64,000 nucleotides of DNA, from positions 1-64,000 of the forward strand of contig JAVTVJ010001766.1 in NCBI GenBank assembly GCA_034509425.1. Direction: 5' to 3'. Positions 1-9,483 of the stretch are shown here, piece by piece. The notes beneath the pieces are model-generated. The model was given only the letters and a program-made list of their open reading frames with translations. It ran no database searches and was not told the origin of the DNA. Within the stretch, counting starts at the first letter, position 1. Each line of letters starts with the position of its first letter. The DNA comes from Eopsaltria australis. Its lineage: Eukaryota; Chordata; Aves; Passeriformes; Petroicidae. The translations under genes and the position numbers were made by a program.

Positions 1-1854
1 TCTTTAAAACTTAAGCTTGTTAACCAGTCTCTTAAAGGCGTACTTTAAGTGTACAATTATCTGTATCTTTTTCGTGATTTAACACACATACTTGCAAACT
101 TACAATTCCCCTTTCTGTTTTAATCAGTATGAGTTTGTTTATGGCATTACCAGCCATTTGTCATAGGTAGCGCAGTAAGAAACACACATAACTAGACATA
201 AGAATATTTCTAATACTATGTGCTAAACATTCTAAGGTGAATCTTGTGATTTTTTCATTACCCAATAGTTCAGCAAATTAGCTTCAATTGCTTTGTCTCT
301 GAAGGCTGTTAATCAGGGTAATACCTTACTGAATTCTGGAATACTATGCTAACATCCAGGGTCTGCAACAGCTGCCTTGTTTCAGTGAAGACATGGAAAG
401 CCCTTCCGGATAGGATCTCCAGGTCCACCCCAAAAAGGATCCAGCTGATATAAATTCCAATTATTAAGTCAAACCCGACCTAAATACGATTTGGATGCAG
501 AAACACCTGGGTCCATTGGTAGATGTCCGACCAGGGAGAGTCAAGGCTTGGCCAGGGCCAGGGCTCTAACTGGAGGGATTTCCCTAGCACAGATCTTAGG
601 AGAAAACTGTTAGAAACAACAACTAAGAAGGTTACTTAAATCTGAGCAAATAATAGAGACAGTTACACAAACATAACACAGGTTGTGCAGACTGTAAAAT
701 AACAGACTTTGCCAAACACTTTTGACTAAAAAGACCATGGTACCATGAACATGATAATTAAAAGATTGCATATGCATGAGATTACGTACGTAATCTTAAC
801 AGAACCTAATCCTTGCTATAACACACATAGCTATGTATAGTTGTAGTTAACTCTTATAAAATCTAGTTGTAATACTTAACTGTAAAAGAACTTAACAAAC
901 CTAATAGCATTTAAACTTTAACAATATATTTATAAGTACTAATACACCAGGGGTGATCGCTTGGGATATGTTTGAAAACAGTGTTGCAAGCTGCAAGCAC
1001 ACAGATCCATCTTTTCTTTGCTCCATCTTCTCCGAGATCACTGTACTTCTTAGTTCAGCTGTAGGTATAAAACTCAAACACTCATTGAAACAAAGTAAAA
1101 CAGGAAAAACAGTAAGAACAGATTACAATTCCAGTCATTCATTTCTATCTAGCAAGACAATTCCCATCATTAATTAACAAACAATACAAAGGTATACATT
1201 TCCTGACAAATTCTGCTACTAAGGCTTACCACTCTACAACATGCAGGATTTTGCAGAATGAAAAAAATCAAGACAGAAATATTTGAAATCTTATTCTAAT
1301 ACTATCACTATAAGAAACAAACTGCTCAGTTTTGCTCCAACAAGCAATCTTCTTGTCTTACTTTTACATTTTTTTTATTTTTTTTTTTTTTAAAAGATAC
1401 ACTACTTAACTTTAACTTTCAAGAGTCTTTCAAGGAAAATCTAACTTAAACATTTCTTAATATGTAGTCTACAAGTTTGCACATGTTATTTATTCAAATG
1501 TTTCTTCTAGCTTATTAATCAGTTTACATTTCGCCCAAACTTCCTTATTCTGCTCGGGCTCGGCTGCGCTTTGGCACCGGCCTGTTAGGTGTACAATTCT
1601 GCTGCGTCCCCTCTGGATCAGTTCTGCCACGTTTTCAATCCTTTGTTTTTACTGAATTGTTGTTGTGGGCTGGATGCTTGTAAACAGTCACTCCAGTATT
1701 CTCACTTTCTCTGTCTTCCCTGTCTCCCCCTTTTTCTTTTTGCACTGACTAAGTGCAAGTCTTGTAGCAACCTAGATTTCCCAGATTTCTTCTTGTTAAC
1801 ACAAATTCCACCAGTAAAATCAGCAGCAAGTATACGAGACAATATGAACAGTCT
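1..1854. other. AT-rich stretch, no gene recognised
   Basis: I see no supported gene here. The DNA is AT-rich with short open frames only, plus a T-rich run near 1369-1391. A somewhat richer patch at about 360-610 could be old retroelement sequence on the minus strand, but no retroviral motif could be read with confidence. Confidence 0.5.
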
Positions 1855-2634
1855 TTGATACTTGCAGAAAAAAACGACCTATTAAAAGTGCACCCAGGGG
1901 TTGACTCAGTAGCACCAGCGGTCGAGGGCGCAGGCGCAGGGAGTGCTGGGCCGGTACTGTTGGAGCACGGCGGGCGGCCGCGCTCTCCTTCCCGTTTTCC
2001 GGTGCCAGCAAGCGAGCTGCGCGCGGTCCCGGTGGCTAGGGAAAACTGTTGTTACTTAGTCGATGCTGGGAAAAGAGGTTCCTCGCTGCCTGCCCGGCGC
2101 ACAGAAAAACCGTGGCTGTTGCCGCGCCGTGTCACCACCGCTGCCGGCTCCACAGCCTCCCACCCCCGGCGCACTGAGATGCCGCCGGAGCCGAGGGCAG
2201 GAGCCGAGGGCAGGGGTCGCCGGGCAGGAGCCGCCGCTTACTGCAGCGGCCGCGGGGAGAATTCCGAAACCGCTGCGAGGAGAAATCCGAAACTGCTGCG
2301 GGGGGTGGGGGGGGGGGAGCGGGCGGACACCTTTCCCTGGAACTCTGGAAGCAGTGTTCTAGGAGATGCATCTGCAGCTAAAGAAGAAAAAAGGAGAGGT
2401 CCTGAAAGTTCTCAACGACTTTGAGGAGCAGTAACTTCCTCGGATTCAGATAGAGATGAATACACAGAAAAGCGAGAAGGATTCAGTCAGCCATGATGGT
2501 CAGGAGCTGGAGGCTCTGTTCTCTGATGTCCAGCCACTGTTCCCAGGCAGCAATTTGCTCCTTCTGGCCATCTCCCCCCAATTCTGGGGGATGTGGCATG
2601 GGGGGGGGGCGCCGTTGGAGGCTCGCGGGTCGAG
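1855..2634. other. CpG-rich block of unknown origin
   Basis: GC content and CpG density jump sharply relative to both sides, with many CG dinucleotides and G runs around 2300-2320. A 189-codon plus-strand frame crosses it, but its make-up (Arg, Gly, Ala, Pro) is what GC-rich DNA gives by chance. At 2424-2600 the plus strand can be read as acidic and Ser-rich peptide followed by a segment that faintly resembles a retroviral gag linker. It is split over frames and stops. It may be a CpG island of a host promoter or decayed viral leader or gag. I cannot decide between them. Confidence 0.35.
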
Positions 2635-3027
2635 CTCTCTTGTTGGGAAATGGCCATTTCTGGCTGCACAGACATAAGGTATAAGTGAGCAATCCAGACT
2701 CCATAGACAAGTGTTAGGCCTCTGCTCAAGGCTGTTCTCAAAACAACTGTGGGAAAGGGAGACATGAAGCCTGTAAACAAGGTGCAGCGGTGTTCTAGAG
2801 ATTAGCTTGGGCGAAGAAACTGTATGGCATTTATTGCCGTTCTGGAGACCAGTCTGATGTTTAATTAGCATGGTAAGAGAAAAATGATCCCGTTCGAAAA
2901 ACTTCTGTAAGTGAATAATATTTCGAGCACGTAAGGTAGTATAAGTATGTGCACTGTCTGACAATAAACGAGCTTGATTTATGAATCACATTGGATCGTC
3001 GTCTTGCTCCTCTCGCCGACACTCTCT
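2635..3027 (+). mobile_element. Solo LTR, class II type (family A), with 6-bp duplication
   Basis: The LTR proper spans 2641-3021 and runs from TGTTGGGAAA to CTCGCCGACA. It is flanked by CTCTCT on both sides (2635-2640, 3022-3027), a 6-bp duplication of the length usual for alpha/betaretrovirus-like elements. A polyadenylation signal AATAAA lies at about 2963-2968, so the sense strand is plus. The same family occurs inverted at 4873-5237 and again at 43055-43454. The duplicated bases are low in complexity, so the duplication alone is weak evidence. Confidence 0.85.
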
Positions 3028-3468
3028 AACCTTTTAAACATGTAGAAATTTTTCCAGTACATCACTTTCACCACTTTTCTGTCCCTTTTTCCCTGACGGA
3101 TTGTAGAAGCGAGTCCGATTGCAAAGCTGTTTTCACAGTCTCGGGGGCGGCTGTCCGGTTATCACTGAACATGTCTCACAGCGCCCTTTTTAATTGTCTC
3201 TCAGCCGGGTATTTGAAAGGCCACTCTCGCTCTCAGGGTTAATCTACAGTCTCAAGTCCATTTTAGGAGATTCCGCATAGCAGAATTATCACAGTTCAAT
3301 TTTCTCACAGAGATTATAAGTTAGAAGAGGTCCTGGACTGTCAGCTGTCCTTCATCTATCTCCATCCCTTCCGTCCTCTTCCCCAGACCTGAAGCACCGG
3401 GGCTCTCTGCCTAGGCGCGACCCTCCCGCCTCTGTGCTAAGGGCCTGCGTCTGGCAGGGGCTATCATT
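3028..3468 (-). other. Unassigned sequence downstream of truncated gag
   Basis: This is what follows the minus-strand gag stop. No CA major homology region, zinc knuckle, protease or polymerase motif can be read in any frame. It may be post-deletion proviral sequence or unrelated DNA. There is a short minus-strand frame with a strong start context (GCCATGG) near 3488, but it encodes only about 25 residues. Confidence 0.4.
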
Positions 3469-4566
3469 TCACCTCTTTTGTCTCCCATGGCGGTGACTAT
3501 TTCTGCTATAAATGTCTGCTATAAATGTCTGCATTCCCACCGGCACTTGGCTCATCCTTTCTAACATGACCTGAATGGAGGTGTCTGCGGGCAGCGTCTG
3601 CTGATTACAATTTTCTAAAACACACTGGCGTAACAGTGCCCCTTGCCTCCACTGCAGCACCCCAGCTGTGATAGCCGCGGATACCCTGTCATCCTGCAGG
3701 GACTCAAAGAGCACTGGAAACGCCGCTTCTCCTCGGCTTAAAGTTCTAACGTCCTGAGCTAGTTTTTCATCGCCCTCTTCCAAAGCTTTCTGTTCTACCT
3801 TCGCCCAGCTAATTCTGCGTCTCCCTTCCCCCGCGCGAAACGGAGCAGCGCCCCCGCCTCCACCTCCACACAGCGAGGGGGGGGGCGCGAGCGGCGGCTG
3901 GCGCGCCGGCGGCTGCTCCTGCCGAGAAGGGACACTGCTTCCTCGCACCGGGCGAGAAGGCATAGAATCGCCCGGGGTGGGGGTGGGGGGCAAAGCCGGC
4001 TGATCTTCCTCCTGTGGTTCGGCCGGTGCACAGGGGAGGGGCGGACACCCCTCCTCGGGCTCCGGCGGCGCGGGCGCCGGGGCGGCCGATTGCTCCGCGC
4101 AAACAGCGGCCGCCTCCGGGGCAACGCCGTGCTCGGGCGGCGACCCGTGCACCTCCAGCACCACACACTTCCCTACGGCCGGCAGGCTGGGCGTTCCGTT
4201 ACCAATGCCGAGCATTCCCGGGATAGGGCGCTCACCTCCTGGAGTCCCCCCGCTCCCTTCCGTGATTCCTTCTAGTTTTGCGGCTGCAACTTTTTTCTCT
4301 GCCTGGTATCTTTGCAAACAGGTCGTTACCTCCCTCCAGGGCTTCCCGAGTGTCGCGCCTACCTTGTTGCTGTCTAGAATTCCCTCAAACAACTGATCAC
4401 CATACGTCCGCCATTCTGGCAGGTCAAAAATCCTGTTAGGGTCCCTGAAACAACCCTTTGCCATCCCCAATGTAGCTAATCCTGCCACCTGCTTTAGGGT
4501 CTCTTCGCTGACTCTTCGCTTTTCTAAAAAGCATGTTAATAAGTCTACGGCTACCTGCGTATCCAT
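3469..4566 (-). CDS. gag: Truncated retroviral gag (class II / alpharetrovirus-like)
   Basis: This 365-residue open frame starts at the ATG at 4566, the first Met after a roughly 290-bp leader that follows a primer site and LTR. Residues about 1-100 form an alpha-helical, charged matrix-like domain. Residues about 105-240 are a Pro/Ala/Gly/Glu-rich linker. Residues about 250-355 look like the N-terminal part of a capsid domain. Known gag proteins continue with the capsid C-terminus, the major homology region and zinc knuckles. None of these is present, so the gene is cut short and no pol follows. The same frame stays open upstream through the leader and into the LTR. A database search could place it more exactly among avian class II elements. 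Confidence 0.75.
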   Translation of the reverse strand: MDTQVAVDLLTCFLEKRRVSEETLKQVAGLATLGMAKGCFRDPNRIFDLPEWRTYGDQLFEGILDSNKVGATLGKPWREVTTCLQRYQAEKKVAAAKLEGITEGSGGTPGGERPIPGMLGIGNGTPSLPAVGKCVVLEVHGSPPEHGVAPEAAAVCAEQSAAPAPAPPEPEEGCPPLPCAPAEPQEEDQPALPPTPTPGDSMPSRPVRGSSVPSRQEQPPARQPPLAPPPSLCGGGGGGAAPFRAGEGRRRISWAKVEQKALEEGDEKLAQDVRTLSRGEAAFPVLFESLQDDRVSAAITAGVLQWRQGALLRQCVLENCNQQTLPADTSIQVMLERMSQVPVGMQTFIADIYSRNSHRHGRQKR

Positions 4567-4852
4567 ATTCGTCCAGCTGGTTAACCTCTCCAGGCTGATC
4601 GCAGTGGCCTCCGCGTCCCTCCGCGCCGGCCCCTCCGCGTCTTTCCACGCCGCGTCTATGCGCCGATCGCGATCGCCACGCAGCCTTTCCGAGTGTAGCC
4701 GTTCTCGGGCGGCGGACCCCTCTCCGAGGTCCGAGCGATCGGATCCCCCCTTCGCCGCGCAAAGGGCATAGATCTTCGCTCCCCGGTTGCTGCTTACCGG
4801 TGCTTTCCCGATCCCGCCGGTCCGGTCCCGCACGTCGACTCCGTCTCTGTCG

Positions 4853-4870
4853 CGCACGTCGGGGTCACCA
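4853..4870 (-). other. Primer binding site, tRNA-Trp type
   Basis: On the minus strand, two bases after the LTR end, the sequence reads TGGTGACCCCGACGTG and continues into the leader. This matches the 3' end of tRNA-Trp used by avian alpharetroviruses. It fixes the orientation of the element and shows that 4873-5237 is its 5' LTR. Confidence 0.85.
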
Positions 4871-4872
4871 TT

Positions 4873-5237
4873 TGTCGGCGAGAGGAGCAAGACGACGATC
4901 CAATGTGATTCATAAATCAAGCTCGTTTATTGTCAGACAGTGCACATACTTATACTACCTTACGTGCTTGAAATATTATTCACTTACAGAAGTTTCACAC
5001 GGGATCTTTCTCTAATCTAATTAAAACACAGACTGGTCTCAGAAGGCAATAACATCAACAGTTTCTTCTGCCAAGCTAATCTCTAGACACCTGCACCTTG
5101 TTTACAGCTCTCATGTCTCCCTTTCCCACAGTTGTTTTAAGAACAGCCTTGAGCAGAGGCCTAACTCTTGTCTATGGAGCCTGGATTGCTCACTTATACC
5201 TTATGTCTGTGCAGCCAGAAATGGCCATTTCCCAACA
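4873..5237 (-). mobile_element. 5' LTR of minus-strand class II element (family A)
   Basis: On the minus strand it starts TGTTGGGAAATGG and ends CGCCGACA, as the solo LTR at 2641-3021 does in the opposite direction. An AATAAA signal sits near its 3' end. The primer site and gag follow in the same orientation. No matching 3' LTR in the minus orientation is found to the left, so the provirus is incomplete in this window. No duplication can be tested. Confidence 0.88.
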
Positions 5238-5855
5238 CTTTCTTTTGTTTTATCATGTTGACTCCCATAGGAAACACAGTTTCTATGGTTATTAGCTTTC
5301 TAGTAAGCGATCCTCTCTTTGAAGAGAGGTATTTGCCTTTCTAGACCCCTTCCCATTTCAGTAGCTTTCCCAGGGCCACACCAATGGACATACGATAGTC
5401 ATTGAAGTGTTCTTTTGAGAGCAAATGTTTCTATTACAATGACAACAACATCCCCTTACTTTATCATCAGCAACACAAGTCTTCTTCTACTGTTTTCCTG
5501 GGGCGAGGAAAGAAAGATTTTAATACACAAAAGTCTCAGTCTACTGCTTATAACTTAAAACATTATATTCCCTTTTTCTCACTTCTTTTAGACCATTATT
5601 CATATATTACAGGGTGTATTACAGCTAACTTTTTCAACATGTTTTACAAAAGAACTCTCAGCAGTAAAGCACTCCTCATCTCTTCCTTCTTCGAAAATAA
5701 GCTTAGTTATAGTCATTAACTCAAAGTCTTTATGTTGTACCTTTCGTAGGTGCCTTCATTTCTGTGCTCCTTCTGTGTGGGAAGAAAAAATGAATACCCC
5801 CAAAGTCTCATTCTGATGTTAGAAAGAAACAGTTAATTTGTCCTTTTTTTTGGCT
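5238..5855. other. AT-rich stretch, no gene recognised
   Basis: No coding potential beyond a chance 105-codon frame, and no repeat family recognised. It separates the class II LTR from the GC-rich patch that follows. Confidence 0.5.
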
Positions 5856-6545
5856 GGGCAATAGTCACGTGGCTTTTGCCCACGTGGTTTGAATGTTATA
5901 AGTCCGTGTCTGAACTGGAGAAAAAGAGTCTGTTTGTGCAGCTTCTCCATCTAAGCTGCGTTTTAGTTGTGAGAGCCTGGCGAGACTGCACCTGTGCTGC
6001 AGAGAGCTGGTCTAAGTCTCCTTTCTGTGCCGAGCCATGCGGGGCTGCCCGGCGGGATTTATGTCCGAGCTCCGCGGGAAGAGTCCAGTCTGAGTCCTCT
6101 CTCTCTCTCTCTCGTGCCGAGTTCACTGCGGAGCTAACCGAGCGGGGAGGGGAGCTCCCAAAACACACGGGGCCCGACCTCAAACTCTCTTCCCGCCGGG
6201 CTGCGCCACGGAGAAGCGATCGGCCTGGCCCAAACTAGGCGAGCAGAGCCGGCGAAGTTTTTTAGCCAGAGACAACAGAATGAAACAGCTTAAGTTCTCT
6301 CTCTCTCTCCTCCCCCTCCCCGCACCATGCTGGTTGGCAGCCCCAGGCCATGTGGCCTGGGGAGATCTTACCCAGCTCTGGCACGGAGAAAGAGAGCGAC
6401 ATCTTTCTTCAGCAAACCGGAAGCTTTAAAGAGGGTCTCTTCAGGTGCTTTCTTGATTTTATGAGTTTTTTGGTCGGCGGAGTTTATGCTGGCTACTTCA
6501 TTTCCGACTCCACCCCCTCTCTCTACACCGGGAATTCTTAACAGT
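5856..6545 (+). promoter_or_regulatory. GC-rich promoter-like patch with twin E-boxes
   Basis: Two CACGTG palindromes lie about 15 bp apart (about 5866-5871 and 5881-5886). A TATA-like TTATAAG follows at about 5897, and then a CpG-rich tract with (CT)n runs near 6093-6114 and 6297-6310. This layout could be a host promoter with first exon, or the promoter, R and U5 parts of an unrecognised LTR. I found no matching LTR ends or coding exon, so the call rests on motif arrangement only. Confidence 0.3.
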
Positions 6546-7491
6546 GATTACCCCATGACAGATGGAAGCACCTGTATCCTTGTCTTAGACATGGCATTTC
6601 TGATACAGAACAGAGGCTGCCAAATGGCCACATGCACAGCTGAGGAGGGTACAATGTCTTGGCATATCCTTTTAGTTAATTTCATGCACAGACTTTATTT
6701 AAAGACTTATTATAAATGATAAATGTTAGCTAACTTCACAAAAGCTCGAAGGAAGCTGAGAGCAGGCACATGCCAGGGTATGTGGCTGGGCAGTTTAGAT
6801 TTCAGGCTGGCCATATTTCTTTTCTTTTGATCCATGACCCCTGCTGAGGGAGTATCTTGTCCTGTCAGCAGTAAATAGCTAATGTAGCCTTCATATGGTG
6901 CCAGTAACCCATTAAAGAAGCCTCCCAGTCGTACTTCTACTGCTCTCATGCTGACTTTGCACCTTGCTCATACAGGCACAGCACAGGCAGTGTCAAGACT
7001 GGCTTTGTCTTTGCGTTTGCAATGCCCAGAAAGTAGCTATATAAAAATATATTTCTAAGATGAGGCTAAGGTAGAAATGGCAGTGGGTGGGAATAAGGAG
7101 ACCCAGGTTGCATGAGTAGTCTGTTTTTAGACCACGACTTTCTCCTGTCTGTTTTTTGCCAGAATGATGATCTGCATGCTCAGTAAAATCTCAACACTTC
7201 CATAACCCCAATTAAAAAAAAAATTAAAAGGACATAAGAAAAGGTGATGGTTTTGAGTAAACTACCACAGCTCAGAAAACAATATATATCCTCAGTGGTA
7301 CTGAAGAGATTGGAACCTGCTTAGTAAATTAAGATGTGAGCAATGCACAATAACTCTTTTGAATTCCTTGAAATATGGAGATTAGGAACCAAAATGGATC
7401 GTGACTAAGAGCTGAGGATTTTTGGTTGCGGGAAGAAGTGGAGAGATAATCATAGAGACAAAATTGTGTATCCAAGGTTGTTATTATTCAG
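6546..7491. other. No gene recognised
   Basis: Unremarkable AT-rich sequence between the GC-rich patch and the first LTR of the nested retroviral block. No motif, repeat or plausible coding exon was seen. Confidence 0.5.
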
Positions 7492-7996
7492 TGTCTTAGG
7501 TTACAATGGTATGTATTCTATCACCATCTTCATGGGATGTTGAGGCCAGGTGGGGCAGTGTTCCTGGCTCATCCCTGATGGCCCCAGGGCATGTCTTCTA
7601 ATGGGCCAGCTGTTGGAGCCAGGTGGGGCACTTTGCTTTGCTCATCTCTGATGGCTCCAGTTAATGGGCCATTGAGTCTCTCTGATAAAACTACATCATC
7701 CCATTGTGAGATGCCCCGCCCAGGGGGAGGAACCAATGCATCCCTATCTGGATAAAAACTGGATTTTGCAACTCCACAAGTCAGCTTTTCCACTGGATTC
7801 CCAGAGGAAGACCAGACCCTTCTACACCACCACTGGACCTTCAGAAGAGAACTACACCTTTCCACAGGATCACTGCTTCAACAGAACCACATCTATCACT
7901 CCCAGAGGACTGCAGCCACCATCTAATTGGACTACTACCAACACCCTGACTGACAGGGTGTCAGGTTGTATTCTGACTCTGTCAGTGTTTTTGTAC
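7492..7996 (+). mobile_element. 3'-truncated ERVL-family LTR (family C)
   Basis: It starts TGTCTTAGGTTACAATGG, the same start as the LTRs of the ERVL provirus at 13187 and 18732, and shares their later segment up to the CTCTGTCAGTG block. It is more diverged and contains an extra GGCC-rich segment. It stops abruptly where the 5' LTR of the outer retrovirus begins (7997). The missing last roughly 85 bp of the family do not reappear after 23675. Confidence 0.85.
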
Positions 7997-8102
7997 TGTA
8001 GTATATGTTGCAAAATAATTCCTGCTAAAATTTAAGATTACAGCATTTTACTGAAGTTGAGAGAAAGCACAAATGCCGGAAACAGATAGCCCCAAAAATT
8101 GT

Positions 8103-8210
8103 GCATTTTGTGGGATTTCCTCATCTGGCAGAGCTCCAGGATATGTCCACAGATAAGCATTTTGTGGGATTTCCTCTTCTGGCAGAGCTCCAGGATATGT
8201 ATTCTACATG
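8103..8210 (+). repeat. Tandem 54-bp duplication in U3, each with a kappaB-like motif
   Basis: Both units begin GCATTTTGTGGGATTTCCTC and continue with a CTGGCAGAGCTCC block. Each holds TGGGATTTCC, which fits the Rel/NF-kappaB consensus form. The 3' LTR has a single unit, at about 23227-23280. U3 duplications of this kind are known as enhancer repeats in gammaretroviruses. Function here is inferred. Confidence 0.7.
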
Positions 8211-8433
8211 TGTATAAACAAAGATATGGCTCCAGGATATGGATTCCATGTGTGCATATACAATAAATAATATACGTTGCCAGAAGCTCATTCCATCAGC
8301 AAAATCGACTACTGATTTCAGGAACTGTCGTCAGACATGGTGGAAAGACAGGAAAAAACTACATTGTTGTATTGAAAAGATAAAATTAACAAAGAAGAAA
8401 AAGGTATAAAAAGACACCTCATGGAAACCGCAG

Positions 8434-8484
8434 GGGGGAACTGGTGAGATTCGAACCGACAGTGTTTCGGACCCAGTTCACCCC
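8434..8484 (+). promoter_or_regulatory. Nested stem-loop at the predicted RNA 5' end of the outer LTR
   Basis: The outer arms GGGGAACTGG and CCAGTTCACCCC pair, with a short bulge. An inner CCGA/TCGG stem closes the loop CAGTGTT. The 3' LTR copy (about 23507-23557) keeps both stems. It lies about 25-30 bp after the TATA box. Confidence 0.5.
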
Positions 8485-8607
8485 AACGCAAATCGCCTGG
8501 ATCGGCGTTGTTTTTTTGCTTCATGGCTCTTTTTTAAATTTTATACTTTGATTTTTTAAATAAATTCTCTTTAATCATAAAATTGGCTGATTCGTTTGTA
8601 ACAAAAT

Positions 8608-8625
8608 TGGTGACCCCGACGTGAT
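8608..8625 (+). other. Primer binding site, tRNA-Trp type
   Basis: TGGTGACCCCGACGTGAT follows the LTR end after four bases. It fits the 3' end of tRNA-Trp and shares its first 16 bases with the primer site at 4853-4870, although the two retroviruses are otherwise unrelated. Confidence 0.88.
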
Positions 8626-9448
8626 CCAAATCTCGGTGCTGTGGTTTCCCCCTCCGATCAGGAGGTGCCCTGCTAATTTAGCAGCCTGACGGCAGGGGAG
8701 AGCCAATGGAACCAGTTGGATTCCGAACAGCAAATTAAGATAAAAGCCACAAGCAAAAGGGAAAAGAGGAATGAGCTCGGAGCTCCCAAGGACACTTAAG
8801 AGGGGACGGCCCTCCGAACTGCGGCGCATGTTTTCATTCGTAAAATTCTACGTGCACGGAGATCCACACAGGAAAAGGGTCCATAAGTACTGTGGGTTGA
8901 ATGAGGGTGGCTGAGCGTGTGTATGAGACGTGATGATATCACAAAGCGAGAGTGGACCCCAAAAACCGCAGTTCCGGTGTCCCGCGAGGGTCCCGGTCAG
9001 TCACGGGGGAAGCGAATCTGACGGGAAACTCATTAAACACGCCAAATCCAAAACTCGGGAAAAGTTTGGACTTCAGCCACAGGAAGGCTAGAGGGTAAGG
9101 GACGTCCTCAAAAATTTGAGAGACTGGTTAGCCCTCAGTGCCTAAGACCAGGAAGGTCCAGGGGAGAGAAAAGTAGAGAGGAGTAGAAAGGGAGCTTTTA
9201 CCAGATAAAAACCACGTGGGAGGGACCTCCGCTGGTCACTGGAACAGTAATCCAAAAATTAACTGAACATGGTGTGTAAAAGCACCGTTGAGAGTGGGTT
9301 TGTAAAGGTGTAACTGAGCAAAACACGGCAGAAACCCGGAGAGGAAAGAGAGTGTGTGTCTCTCATAAGTGCACTTCCGGTCTCCCAAGAGAGACCTGGT
9401 CCCAGAAGGAAAACACTATTAAAGAGTCAGAGCGTAATACCTTGTAAA
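8626..9448 (+). other. Leader of outer retrovirus
   Basis: About 820 bp of untranslated leader between primer site and gag start. It is purine-rich and should hold the splice donor and packaging signal. I did not identify either with confidence. There is no long open frame. Confidence 0.6.
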
Positions 9449-9483
9449 ATGGGACAGAGGAAAAGCAAAACCCAGGAGGGGAC
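9449..9483 (+). pseudogene. gag: gag start of outer retrovirus, interrupted by an LTR
   Basis: An ATG at 9449 opens a frame that begins with Met-Gly-Gln, the N-terminal signal for myristoylation seen in gammaretroviral matrix proteins. A solo LTR enters after 12 codons. The reading resumes at 10384 but in a shifted frame, so gag was also broken by an indel. Confidence 0.7.

Larger units (their letters stand above)
7997..8603 (+). repeat. 5' LTR of outer retrovirus
   Basis: It runs from TGTAGTATATG to TTTGTAACA. A TATAAAA box is at about 8405-8411 and AATAAA at about 8561-8566. It is about 50 bp longer than the 3' LTR because a 54-bp unit is repeated in tandem (8103-8156 and 8157-8210). A nested stem-loop (8434-8484) lies just where transcription should start. 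Confidence 0.88.

Noticed and set aside
1855..2424. 189-codon plus-strand frame as a gene
   Set aside because: The composition reflects CpG-rich DNA, several overlapping frames are also open on both strands, and no domain is seen.
3795..4168. Arg/Pro-rich frames antiparallel or parallel to gag
   Set aside because: They are shadows of the GC-rich gag linker in other frames.
8440..8475. tRNA-like T-arm (ATTCGAACC reversed) in the outer LTR
   Set aside because: The T stem does not pair and no acceptor or anticodon arms are found. A viral stem-loop explains the region better.
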